In this document: piece after piece, positions 1 to 12,191 of the stretch
Layout: every line of letters begins with the position of its first letter
How positions within the stretch are numbered: position 1 is the first letter of the stretch
Assembly: GCA_948470475.1 (NCBI GenBank)
Contig: OX419338.1
Coordinates: forward strand, 36,218,595 to 36,282,594
Origin: Galaxea fascicularis
Taxonomy: Eukaryota > Cnidaria > Anthozoa > Scleractinia > Euphylliidae
Reading direction: 5' to 3'
Length of the DNA: 64,000 nt
Translations under genes and position numbers: made by a program
Notes under the pieces: model-generated
The model's input: the letters and a program-made list of their open reading frames with translations, nothing else
What the model was told of the DNA's origin: nothing
The model's database searches: none

Positions 1-1678
1 CTGAGATATTATTCGCTGATCAGGCAAGTTGTTAACACGCGTGGTGGGAAACATGGTGGCTTAGTGGCCTGCTAGCTAAGCTCTGTTTGTCGTGGAGTTG
101 TGCATTGCTGTGCCTCGTGTTTGGGTAGGTATTACCTTTGTAAAAATTGGATTTCCCTTCTTCGAAGCAATGAAGAATTCAGCGATTCATTGCGTTGAAA
201 ATATGAAAGTAGTAAGACGTTTTAAAGTGCGATGTTCCTTTTCCGATGACAGAACGTGTAATCGAGGTATTTTTCCATCCATATCTTCCCTCTATTTGAA
301 GGGTTTAAGACTCTTAGCTTAAGGATTAATTGATAAGCAATACATTGAGGTTAGTAATAAGTTTAATCGACACAAAACTTGCATCTTGAAAAGTTTCAAA
401 GCCTCTTTGTTTAGGTATTTTATAACTCACTTCTAATTAGATGATTTTCTTTGTTTACAACGGAAGTTGCGCCCTCTGATGTGTCGATTAGACGAAAACT
501 CAGTCTCGTTTTCTCGCCTTTTTAGGTACAATGGCCCTCCTTAATAAGATATTTTGGTTTGTAGAATTCGTTGGATAGATTGCTTGTAAAACTAAAATGT
601 CACTATATATATATATTGACAGCAAGAAGTCAAAGATAAACCCGATGACCCTAAACTATTGGTACCCATGCAAAATCGTCAACCACCCACCCATAAACTG
701 AAATTATAAATGGCCATTTTCCATAACATGTGAATAAATAATTTGCTGTAATTTTTGGTTTACGGTGAATCATAAATTAACCCGGTCCCCACAGAACCAA
801 GAAGTTGTTGAAAAAAGCCTGTGACATTTAAGCAAAGATATTCTGTAGCCACGCCTATTGGAACAATTGCAAATGACTGAATGAGAATAATAAAAGACGA
901 AGCATCGCAGTTGTGAATGATCAGCTGCAAGTGTTGTAAGATCACAAGTTCTAATCCTATAGAAGCCTGAATTTTTCAGGTGCTTGTTTTTTTGACTGAA
1001 GCACTTTGGCTGCCTGCCCCTTTTAACTTTTTAGTAATTTCAGGCAGCCAGACCCCCTATATCTATCTTTATGTATTTGAATAATTTATATGCATGTAAG
1101 TAAGTTTATGGGGTAAATAAAAATTGTTGTTGACTGCTAAGATTGCTTATCACAACTGCAATAATCCATGAAATCGGGCATAATACATCTTTTTGAGAAA
1201 GATCAGTTCATTGGAGCTTTTTTGTGTTATTGAGATAGAGAATTTTGCAAAGAGTGGATAACAAGAGTTGAGATTGTTTTCATACTATTAAAAAGCAGTA
1301 CGAAGTTCACCAGCCACTGTCAATGGCTTTTTATCTTGGTGATAATGATAATACAAATGTACCAGCTTCAAAAGTTGGTTAAGTCTTTTGCTGATTAACT
1401 GTGAGGGATGTAAACTAATAGAGAAGTATTATCAGTGCTCTAATTAGTCTTTAATTGTTCTGGAAATGTGAATCCCTCTCAGGCAAGAAATTCTAGATTA
1501 GTATTGTACTCTCCTTTGAAAATTTATTTGCCTTTTTGGGACTCTGCTTTCTATCAGAATTTCCAGTTGTTGTTTTTATGGTGGAGGTTAGGGAAATCTA
1601 TTGGAACTGCACGCTAAGCATTATCTTGGTTACTGAATTTTGCTGCAGTATTTGATATGGTTTTCATTCATCTCAGAC
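1..1678. other. upstream flank of the p53-family gene, no coding exon seen
   Basis: No open frame here resembles a protein and none splices in phase to the first coding exon at 1679. The short frame at 92-322 has no recognisable content. A GTAGGT donor-like site near 124 could end a non-coding first exon, but no branch or acceptor evidence ties it to the gene. A fragment near 960-980 (a CCTGAATTTTTCAGG palindrome) matches the tail seen in the SINE relic at 16838. The promoter and 5' UTR of the p53-family gene probably lie in this stretch, but I cannot place them. Confidence 0.4.
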
Positions 1679-4600
1679 ATGTCTCAGCAGTCACAGACAT
1701 CCAGTAGCTCAATAGAGCCTATGTTAAGCCAGGAGACATTTAATGAGGTCTTTTCAAGTATTCATCAACTGTGGAATCAACAGGACTTGCAAAGGTGAAA
1801 AAATATTTCTACCAAATAGCGATAAAAAAGGTCCAGCAAACCGTACAATCATGTTCTGTAGAATTGTAGCATTGAGCAGCTTTTTAGGTCCATGCTTTGT
1901 TACTTTTTGATTAATTTACCGTCCTTCAAGGGGCAGTGTCATGGTGGACATGGTGTATTTCAATTTCGTATGGGTGGTTTCCTTGTTAAAATTAATTTGA
2001 AGTTTTCTTTTTGATTTGTCAGGAATGTTGTTACTTGTGAGTGTAAGTACATGTACTTATAAGTTTCAATTTCCAGCCAGGTATGACCTAAAAAATGCAC
2101 AATTGCCATGACAGTGCCCCTTTAAGGCAGGGTGCTGGATTCCAGAATAAAGGGTCAAAACATCACTTGTCTTCTGAACAAACTGATAATATTCTCAAGC
2201 TGGAGATGGAATCATATGTTGTTGAGTTGTACTTACAGTGTAATTCTGGCCAAAACGTTAATCCACCGTTACCGGTAGGAGAAAAGTAAACTGAGTATGG
2301 CATGATGAATGTGGAAACATGTCTGTAAAAGGTTGTCTTGTGACTATTTATTGTTAACAAGAAGTTATGGCTTGGTTTGTGCATTTTTAGGATTCAGACT
2401 GAGGGCCAGTTGGCACCCACATCGGTACACATTGGGGACAACAATATACATGGTATGTTTTTGACCCTCTGGTATTTATAGTTTGCATAATTTGCTCTTT
2501 CAATTACATACTGTGGTTTTGCCGTGTGTACACTGGACTATACCATACAGGTGTATTTACTGACTTGGGTGAATTCTTTGATTGCAGAAAATTTTGAGAT
2601 GAACTTGGATTGTTCTAGTTTCTTGAGACAAGAGGTGAAAATCATTTACAATACTTTTTACAATCACTGGCAAAATTTGTTCCTTGGATTGTTTGTTTGC
2701 TCATTTGTTTGCTCATTTGTTTGCTCGTTCATTCATTTGTTTGATTGTTTTTTTTTGTTCTCTATCCTTCTACTTTTAAATGCTCATAATGTAGTACAGC
2801 TGTAAATTGTGGTATTTTATGCATGTGCTTCCTTGATAATTAAGTCACGGCTTTTTTCCAGCAAAATTTCCAGACAATTTATTCTATTACAGTGCTGGAA
2901 ATAATAATTCTTCTATAACAGAACATTTATTTGTCCTTTCAAATCTTCTGTTTGGTCGGACATTTTACCAATTTGATCGGACATTAATTAGCATAAAATA
3001 CTTCAACACGGAATTTTGAAAACTGTATTTAAACTTGTCCCGACAACATGTCTGATCATAATGTGAAATTAGCCAAACATTTTCAAAATTTGGTCAGACA
3101 ATGTCCGATGACTTATTGATGTTTACAGCTCTGTATTGTTATCTGTTCCTTGACGGCAGGTTGAAATACCATCACTTATGCAAGATCAGAGCTTTACAAG
3201 AACTATTTTCAAGACAGAAGAAGAAGCACTGAGACAGCAGCCAGCAGCATTGAAACAGAACTCCTTTAAACAGGAGCCACAAGATAATAGTTTCATGCCC
3301 ATACCCTCCGCCATGGCCACCCCTCCACCAGAGCAAAGTCCCATTCCACAGCCCTTGATAGTGTCAACTACAAATTTCCCGGGAATGTATGGATTCAATA
3401 TTGCATTTCCAGAGGAGAAGGCTCCACCGACCAAGTCAGTACAGTGGACATACTCACCATCCCTTGATAAGCTGTTTTTGAAAATGCGATGCATTGCACC
3501 AATGCGATTAAAGTTACAAGGTATGATCTTTAATGTGTATGTTTGTTTATGGAGCACTGTGCCCACACAAATGCCTGACTGAAAGAATTTACTGGTGATT
3601 TTAACACCTGTTTCAGTTTTTCCTCCTGCCCCTGGCTTTTATGTGAGGGTTGTGGTGATCTACAGACAACCAGAGTTTTATCGGGAAATTGTGGAGAGAT
3701 GTCCCAACCACATTACCAAGCACAAGGATGGTAAGAATAATTATAATTCAATATTCTTAATTAATGTAGCACTTTCTCATTCATCCACCAGTGAATCAAT
3801 ATTAAGTACTGCCTTATGGGTTTGGGTCAACCTTGAAACAATAAATCGCCCTTCCCAGTGTAATTGCCAGGTTCTCCTAGCTTTGAGGAATTGTGATTTT
3901 CATTGTTGAATTAACATATTTGATTTGTTGCCATTAGGACTGAATGTTTTATTCTTTTTAAGACTCTGCTTAATATTGATGTTAATACTTATGATCATGC
4001 AATTCGTGGGGTAACCAAGGTGTTTTTGCTCTTCTAAAACACACCATACTTATTGCCAGGCTCCATTCTAAAGTCTGCTAGACCATTTTTCATTCTTAGA
4101 AATAATCTTTGGAAGGGAGGCTCAAAGTACTTTGTTCTCTCCACTGGACAGTAAAACCTCGTGGTTTGATTGGTCTAGAGGAATTTGTCATTTGTTTTGA
4201 TGCATAAATTGTATCATGAGACAAAGAAAATACATGTAGAAAAAACATGTCCCAAACAAATAGATTCCATTTGTCAGTGCTTGTGTACTCTGAGAATCCA
4301 CCAAGGATGTCAAAACCTGGTAAGAATATCAATCAAACTTGGAATCACAGGTGAGGAGTGTACTACTTTGTTGTTACCACCTCCATGCATTACACACACA
4401 CTGACAAGCAGAATCTATGGTATTGTCCCTTTTTGGTGTGATCACTTGATGGAAATATTCAGCAGGGTTATTGCTTGAAATATCAAAGTTGATTTCACTG
4501 CCTTTGTTGCCTTTCCCAGGCCATCATGCTCCCAAGCATTTGCTCAGATGTGAAAACCCACAGACAGTTTATGCGACCTGCCCTGAGACAGGCAGGCACA

Positions 4601-7600
4601 GTTTGAAAATACCACTGGGTGCACCTGATGGTATGTAAACACACTTAGGGCTGTAGAGTGGCTGTGAAGTGCAAACTCAATGTAACCACCTTCTGAACGT
4701 TAGGTCTTAGCAGGTGATTCAAACAAGAGGGCCATTGTGTTTGGGTTTTGCTGACTTTGTGCTGAAACATCAACCTGATCTTGAAGTTTATTTTACAAAA
4801 GAGGAAAGCACACAAAAATATACAATACAATACAATTTATTTCTAAAGCACTTAAACACTACTTGCCCTAGGTGCTTTACAATATTTCTATGTTAAAAAA
4901 GTGACTCAAATGCTCAATATAAAACCTGTTCCCCTATGAAATTACAAATGAACTCAGATAGGTTTGGATTGATTGCAGTATAGCAAAGAAACTAGAATTG
5001 CATAGGAACTATTGTGTCTTTTGAATGTTCCACATGCTCTGTATCAGAGTGCGTAACTGCATATTTTTTTACTTTGTCTTCTGTAGCGGGGAGTGATTTT
5101 GTGACTGAGATGTTCCAGTTCATGTGTTTTAGCTCATGCCCTGGAGGCTTGAACAGGCGTCCCGTTCTTGTAGTCTTTACTCTGGAATACGGGTATGTGT
5201 GCAGTATCCTTGAGAGGTTTCTGTTCAGCAATCATAGCATTAATAATGATTTTGAGAAACATAGACATGTAAAAACTAGCGATATAATGTAAAATTTCCG
5301 ACATTTCGGTGACCTTGTGATGCCATTATCAAGCAGTTGATAATGAGTACGTCTTGTTAACAAAATGCTGTACATCAAACAATTAACACCATGACTGAAT
5401 GGGTAAACAGACTCAATCCATGCTGAAGTCTTACTCTAGCTCTACTTCACTTATGCAAATTCAGAGTACTTTAAATCCTTCTTTTTGAACTTGCATATTC
5501 ATTTACAACTCCTTGATAATGGTGCCATGAGGTCACTGAAATGTTGGAAATTTTACATTGTATCACTAATCATAGTATTGTATCATTAAAATCAAACTTA
5601 TTTCAACTGAAATCTGTTTCATAGCATGGGAGCTGGTTGTTGTGTAAGAAAATCAACTGATCTTAAACTGTGTAAAAATGTTTTAACTGCTGTTAAAAAT
5701 TAGTTACTCTAGTGCTACTCCAATCATAGGTTTTAGCTTAACATTTCTAGAGCACTTCAAATAATGTCAGGATTTACATGTACAAGTATCTAACCTGGTT
5801 AAGTTGATCTTAACGTTCATTGCCTAAATTTTCACTCATTCAATAGTCATTTATTTTTTTTAGAAATCAAGTATTGGGGCGTAAAGCTCAAGATGTGCGG
5901 ATATGTGCATGTCCTGGTAGAGACAGAACCAATGAGGAGATAGCTGAATCAAAGAAACAAAAAAAGAGGGATGCATTAGCTGCAGCTATGAACACTGATA
6001 ACACACAACCAGTGCGTACATCCACACCAAATACCACTCCATACCCTAACCAAGAGGAGGCATCAGTACCTCATACCGCCGCAGATGAGGAAGAGGCTTC
6101 AACATCTAGAGCTGCAGAAAAAAACAGTAAGATTCAAGTACCAAGACTATCTAAGAAAAGATGTGAGTAGGAAATCTTATCTCAGGACTCTTCCCAAATC
6201 ATTATTTTTGAGGCAACCGGGTTTTTTGCAACCTCATTTTCTACTTCTTACATGTCAAGTCCCTTGTGTGAGGACAAAATAATGCTTGAACATAGCCACG
6301 AGTGTGCTGCATAATCTCTCATAATCTGTTGTTCAGAGTTTGTGGGTGAAGTTTTCAACTGTGCATTTGTGAAAATGGTGTACAACCTAGCGGTACAGTC
6401 AAGCTTAGATTTGCATTACTTACATTTTCAGTGTACATGTACTTCAAGGATTCCCCAAAAGCTATTTATGAGCATTTCTGTTCTTCCATGAGGATATCCA
6501 AATACATTTCTACCATAGATAATTATTTAGCATGTATTTAGAACAACCTGAGAACAGGTGTTAGTTAGATTCAAATTGAATTACTTGATCACAGCTTAGT
6601 TTTGTTTTCTTTCCTCTCAGCCTGTGCATACTTGTCAACTGGGTTTGAGGTCCGGCAAATAAATGTAGATCGAAATCCCCTCAAAAAACCGAAGCCAGAC
6701 GAAGAAGAAACATTTATTTTACGGGTTGGTCCACTTAATTAGTATCTGTCTTCAATGGCTACTTTCTGATTTTCTTAAGAAAAGTAATCCCTCACTACTT
6801 TTTGTGTAGCCATGAGTGAATACCTCTTTTTCTGGGTAGGTTAAAGGTCGTGAGAAGTACGAAATGCTGCTCAAAATAAAGGAAAGTTTAGATCTGATGG
6901 ATCTTGTCCCTCAAGCACAAATTGACAGCTACAGAAGAAGGTGGGAAGTTTAGATTTAAAGTTGTCCTCTCGGTGTAGAACTGGAAAAAACAACAATTTC
7001 CATTTTACATTTTATCAAAATCTCAGAAACTGTATCAGTCACATAATGAAAGAAGCTATTCAGGTGTTGCTGCATTGCATTTCCGCGGTTTTATCAACTG
7101 TCATATTTTGTATTTAACCAACAGCTGTCCACCTTGTGGGAAATCAAAGAGTCCACAGAATTCACAGAATTTAGAAAACACAGATTCACAAAACTCAACT
7201 GATTCGCAAGCTGTAAGTTTATCTTATTACTTCATTTGAACAGTTCTTGCTTGATAAACCAGTGGTTTAACGGTATACACTGATGGAAAATTGCAACAGT
7301 ATTAATTTTTATTAAGTGTTTATTTAAAAGTGTAACCATTGCATGTCAAATTTCAAGTCTTTTCCCCTCAGAATCACTTTGATTTCATGTTATGCCCGTT
7401 GTAACAATAATGCTTGCATAACAGTGATTCCATTCCCTGCATCAGAACCTTACACCCAGTGAGGCAAAGAAGGTTTGTTCTTCCTGACGAAGAGATTTGC
7501 CGACACATTTATAACTGAACAGGATCAGTTTTGAGGCTATGTAAATATAGAGGTTTTTATATATCTTAAATTAAGATGCACTAAAACGTAAGAAATTATG

Positions 7601-8117
7601 AATGAACATCACTAGTTTGGTTCTGGATATTAGTGTTACGTTATTAATTTGTAAAGTTACACAAGTCAGGTTTTTACTGCAAAGTCACTCCAATCAAAAC
7701 CGAGTCTTTGTCTTTATGTTTTTACATACACGAGTATATGACAAAATCGTAAGGGATGACGCAGTGGTGAGATCACTTATCTTCCACTAATATGTCCCAT
7801 ATGTGAGTTGAGTTTGTTGTTGGTTCTCTACTCTGCTCCAAGAGGTAATTTATTTTACTTACTTACTTATTTATTTATTTATTTGCACGATGCCCTTTCA
7901 GGATGATGTTGATGGAACTCCAACATTCTCACAGCTATCTCGTTCTGACTCTGGATCTTCGTCCCAGTCTCCCACCTCTTCCCAACAGAGCTCTGGGGGA
8001 CATACTGGTATCAATGCTGTAAGATTTACATTGCGAAGGACTGTGTCCTTGGAGAAGAAAGGATATTACTTGGATCAAGTGGATTGTCAGTCAGCTTTTG
8101 AAACGACTGGAAACTAG
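1679..8117 (+). CDS. p53/p63/p73-family transcription factor (p63-like, no SAM domain)
   Basis: Sequence-specific nuclear transcription factor of the p53 family. Twelve exons stay in phase: 1679-1794, 2391-2452, 2588-2634, 3160-3520, 3617-3730, 4520-4630, 5087-5192, 5864-6162, 6621-6724, 6840-6940, 7125-7212, 7902-8117; 574 residues. The N-terminus has [12 protein letters not shown], an F-x3-F-x2-I version of the MDM2/TAD helix. The DNA-binding domain (about 148-335) starts at FPGMYGF and includes RCPNH and [14 protein letters not shown], so the zinc ligands C, H, C, C and the arginine matching human R248 are present; [11 protein letters not shown] carries the R273 equivalent (R318). The tetramerisation segment follows (about 433-475, [15 protein letters not shown]). 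The last exon has [14 protein letters not shown] (541-553), matching the p63 transcription-inhibitory motif. No SAM domain is encoded between them, which differs from vertebrate p63-alpha. Family is certain; p63 orthology is inference. Confidence 0.95.
5285..5563. mobile_element. inverted-repeat (MITE-like) element in a p53-family intron
   Basis: The left end (TAATGTAAAATTTCCGACAT then TTCGGTGACCTTGTGATGCC) is the imperfect reverse complement of the right end at about 5511-5562. Arms are about 50 bp and there is no coding content. It lies in the intron between DNA-binding-domain exons 5087-5192 and 5864-6162. The superfamily is not clear because I see no clean target-site duplication. Confidence 0.6.
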
Positions 8118-9100
8118 AGCTATGCTGGCCTTGTTTCCATGGTTTGGTTAAACCAGAACCATTGTCAGGCATACAAACCAGAAACTCGCTTTACACTGAG
8201 GCATCAATGCGGCCCACCTTATAAATATTTGTACAAACTTGACTAGTTTTTTTAATGAGATAGTGTAGCTATCAAGGCGTTATTTTCTTATTGTTAAGTT
8301 ACAGTTATCAAAAAAGTTCCCTTGCCAGGGATTACAAGGTATAATTTGTCACAGTGGTGGAAAGTACACGTATTTTTTATAACTTCATACTGATCAGAAT
8401 ATTCTTGAATGCAAAAACAGTATATTCGATCCTTTTTGAACACCAAACGGAAACAGCGTTTACTTCGGGAAAGCAGATCTATACATCATTGTGAATTACT
8501 GAAAATATCCAGGAGAAATAAATTGCATCTTTTACAAGCAAGATGTTCACTGTTACTTAGTAAATTGATTTTTAAAAAATCTGTACTTAAAGTTCTCTTG
8601 TTTTATTTTTGTAATGGTAAACATAAAGGTTGTCTTCAACAAGCAAGAACGTGCTGTAAGGTATTCTCTTGTAGTTATCTTTCAGTCATGAGTTAGGATC
8701 AGGATTTTTTGTGTTAGTCTTAACATCGGTACAAATGTGATAAAAAGAGTGGCCATCCTTCCTCAAGTGTCAAGTTTTTTAGGAAAAGCCACCCTTTTAT
8801 GCTGATAATCAGTTGTAGCGTTACGGTGTGTAGTTACTGCGAACCAAAGTAGCAAAATAACATGACAAGGTCGTGAATTGACAAGTGTATTGTCAGAGAC
8901 CAAGAAGGATGTACATAAGTTGTATAATACAATGGTTTTGTTGCAGAATGTCGTTGTTAACAGTTAACGTTAAGTAAAGCGCAAGTCGCTGTTTATGATG
9001 TAGATACTGATTTTTTAGGTCTGAAACGAAATGTTTACTCGATTTAAAAAAGGTAGATCAAAATGTCATGATATTCATTAATTTTGTACAAGCTAATAAA
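8118..9100 (+). other. 3' UTR of the p53-family gene with poly(A) signal
   Basis: There is no protein-like frame after the stop at 8117. An AATAAA at 9095-9100 is the best poly(A) signal, giving a 3' UTR of about 1 kb. An ATG-less 95-codon frame at 8409-8696 lies inside it and has no recognisable content. Confidence 0.5.
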
Positions 9101-9571
9101 ACAACGTTTCGATGAAGGCGTGTTGTATTACTACTTCATTTACTTGGTTTCAGTTATTCTCTGTGCATATTCTTGCATATTATTAATTAGTGTCCCCTGT
9201 TAGTAGGCCCTATCAGGTCAGCCAGAAGACTAGATACTTAAATAAAGTTCATGATCACGTACGGTATTATTGGTTCAGTAATTAAGCCAGATAGATTGGT
9301 AATAAACCCATAACTAAGCTGAATCGGGAAATCGGTCCGCATTAAGTTTTTATTCAATTGGCATGTTGAAAAGGACGTTTTTATGTGCTTGCTCAAACTT
9401 AAAAAACAGGTTTGGCACCCTTAATACACATTATTTATTAGTCCCTTCTGCTGTTGAACGAAAAATACCGAACACCGGCCGATTTGAACTTGTTCCTATG
9501 ACAGCCGGCAGTCACTGTGCCCACGCTCTCGAAGCCGGCTCTCAGCACTTCTCGCTCAAGTTAGCCTTCTG

Positions 9572-9698
9572 GGCCCGGTTGTTCAAACGTTGGATAGCGC
9601 TATCCAGCGGATAAGTTATGGGAAAGCTAATTCCACTATCCACTGGATAGATATTTATCCGGTGGATACCGCTATCCAGCCTTTGAACAACCGGGGCC
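9572..9698. mobile_element. short MITE with near-perfect terminal inverted repeats
   Basis: The 127-bp element starts GGCCCGGTTGTTCAAA and ends TTTGAACAACCGGGGCC, 16-bp inverted termini with one extra G. Inside, TGGATAGCGCTATCCA and related GGATA/TATCC palindromes make it almost wholly self-complementary. It has no coding capacity. Target-site duplication is not evident. Confidence 0.8.
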
Positions 9699-10579
9699 TG
9701 GAGTACGGGAAGCAGCGCCGAGGGGGGAGGTGGGGAGTGAGACAGGGGGCTCAGATTGGCCTTCAGTGTCCGTGCAAAAATGTAGTGACAGCTGGAGATA
9801 CGATGAACAATGGCCCAATTCTCCTCTAGAAAAAGATATTTGTCGATTCGTTCGTTCTCCCGTTCACCTTCGGGTTCTTTATTTTATTTACTTCTGCTAT
9901 CACAATTTTAGATAAAGACAAAATTGCATATTTTCTCTCAATTACAATTTCATTTAGTTTCCTCCTTTACCATCCTTTCCTCAGTGTTACAACTCGGGAT
10001 GGCCGATGCCCTTCATGGAATTGAAACATTCATCAGAAGTCACATACTCGACGAAAGAAGAAATGTTCAATAACGAATTTTACATGATCGAACAAAAAAT
10101 GTTCAACAAGTACTGTTTAAGAGTTGAACGACTGAAAGCGTTACAGCATAACGCAAAGGACTACAAAGGTTTTAACTGAAGAAAACTTTCAAAAGAATTT
10201 CACGAATGCCTCGTCATTGATAAGTGAAAAATTAACTGTTTAAAGTTTGTCAACTGTGACCTACGTCACACCGAAGATTGTGGCTTGCTAACCACGCCGA
10301 GAGATCACAAACAAATAACACTTAAACTTAAAAGTGACTTTTGGAAGCTAAATCACTGGCTAAATGGAGTGCAGTTCATGGCTTGCAGTGTTCACTGGCA
10401 ATGAATTTTTACGGATTTACGTCGTTGTGCTTAGTTACACAAACCTTTGTACTGTGATCCCAGCAGCGAAACAAAATAAATTCCCAGACATCGTAAAAAC
10501 AATGGCTCTCTCGTCCAATGACAGGAAAATTTGCAGAGATCTTGCGGCGAACAATGGCGTATTCTTGTTTATTTGCAGC

Positions 10580-10600
10580 GTTACTAAGCAACGTACGTCA
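10580..10600 (+). promoter_or_regulatory. X-box-like (RFX) motif next to a CRE-like TACGTCA
   Basis: GTTACTAAGCAAC (10580-10592) fits the RFX X-box pattern RYYNYY-N(1-3)-RRNRAC, and TACGTCA follows two bases later. The pair sits about 240 bp upstream of the LRR start codon. RFX sites mark ciliary genes in animals, so this hints at a ciliary role, but short motifs occur by chance. Confidence 0.3.
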
Positions 10601-10834
10601 CAAAGGCCTTGAACCGTGGAGGATTACGACAAAGGTTTCTTGTGATTTCCGACTGTTTTGGTTTCTGTGGTTGACTTTTTGTGCAAGTGTCGCTTTGTAC
10701 ATACTTTGAAAGATCATTCATGGTTACAGCGATCTTTTTGAGACGCCTAGGCTGAGGAAGATTTGTTTATAACGTGACGAAAAGATGAAAACTGAGCTCG
10801 TAGTTTGCATAACACACAGCTGAAACAAGCCAAG

Positions 10835-12050
10835 ATGACGGTGCCCATAATGTCCGAAGAGTGAGTTTTTGTGGCTTTGTTCGTTTTCATCGAGGTGCTT
10901 CGCTAGTGTGGAAGCTTCGGAAATGAACTGCCTCGTTTCTTTTGTTCTAGATCTTCACACGAAGAAAGGGACAACTACACATCTGTGCCGATAGTACTAC
11001 TGACAGTACACCGAGCACAAGAAGAAGCAAGAGAAGAAAACGCACATGGGAGTTTGGAAGCCGAAGATGTTTTACCGGTCAGTTTTTTTTTAATTTAAAG
11101 AGAATCTATCTATAGAACGTCGTAGCTTTGCTCGAGGCCGAAAGCGTTACAGAACCCTTGAATTTTGAGTTTTTAGCGTGCTGGAGAGCTTAAGATGTGG
11201 CGAGTGAATGACGCTTGTTCGCGGCAAAAAATGGCGTGGTTTGTGCGTTCCTCCCGCGTAATGAGTTTTTATCTAATCCAGTGGATTTATTTTTGTGCAT
11301 TTGTTCGTAGTAAAATGTATTTTGATTGTGAAATGAATGGTGTATCTGATTTGGTCTTTGGAATCTGGAAACGTTTCTTTTGTATCAGCTGTCTTGCTTG
11401 GTGCACTGGCAAGATCTGAGCTTCAAGCAAGCTGTATATATTTGAAATATGCTGAACAATGATTGTTTGTGGTTGTTACGATATAAGATGGAGCGTTCAA
11501 GTGATTCATTTGTTGTCTAATATTTATCATTTAGCTACCGGCCTCCAAGTACCGATATAGCAAGTGGCATGAGCTTGAAGATATGGATATCAAAGGAAAT
11601 ATGTTGCGATCTCCTCGAGTCAGGAGAAGTGAGTACTTTTTTTTATAAAGCGTCGTTGGGGCACCCATTTCTGTTGCAGCAGGGATATTTCTTTAATTAC
11701 GTAAAAATGTAACATGGTTATGGGGAGTCATTTTACCAAGTTTACCGTTTACCAAGTTCACTCAACGTCACATAGTTATAAATCTTAGATAAGGGGAAAA
11801 CTGATCAGAACAGGCTTTAGTCCTTTGTGTGTGTCTGAGTGAAACAGGAAAATTGAACGGAATAAAATGACAGGGTACCACAGGGTTGGCCATGATTGAC
11901 TTGAAACCGATAAGTGTAACTTCATAATATACACTGTACTTGAAAAATTTACTTGGTTCTGATTGCCTAAAAAGGAGTGCATTTTTATTTAACACATTAG
12001 TGCAGAAAAGTGTAACACTAGTGTAAGTATAGGTAATCACATGATTGCGA

Positions 12051-12086
<36 letters not shown>

Positions 12087-12156
12087 TCAAAGACCAACGA
12101 AATTCCACGAGCCCGTAGGGCAAGTGCAATTTGTGGTCTTTGAAAAAATTTACTCA

Positions 12157-12191
<35 letters not shown>

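Larger units (their letters stand above)
9101..10834. other. intergenic region and promoter of the LRR gene
   Basis: Between the p53-family poly(A) signal and the LRR start codon I see no protein-like frame. The stretch holds the inverted-repeat element at 9572-9698 and, nearer the LRR gene, an X-box-like and CRE-like pair at 10580-10600. Both genes are on the plus strand, so the LRR promoter must lie here or in the repeat-free part after 9700. Confidence 0.5.

Noticed and set aside
7213..7901. SAM domain exon in the p53-family intron
   Set aside because: I read both frames and strands of the intron and saw no SAM-like segment.
8409..8696. 95-codon open frame after the p53-family stop
   Set aside because: It sits in the 3' UTR, starts without special context and has no domain.
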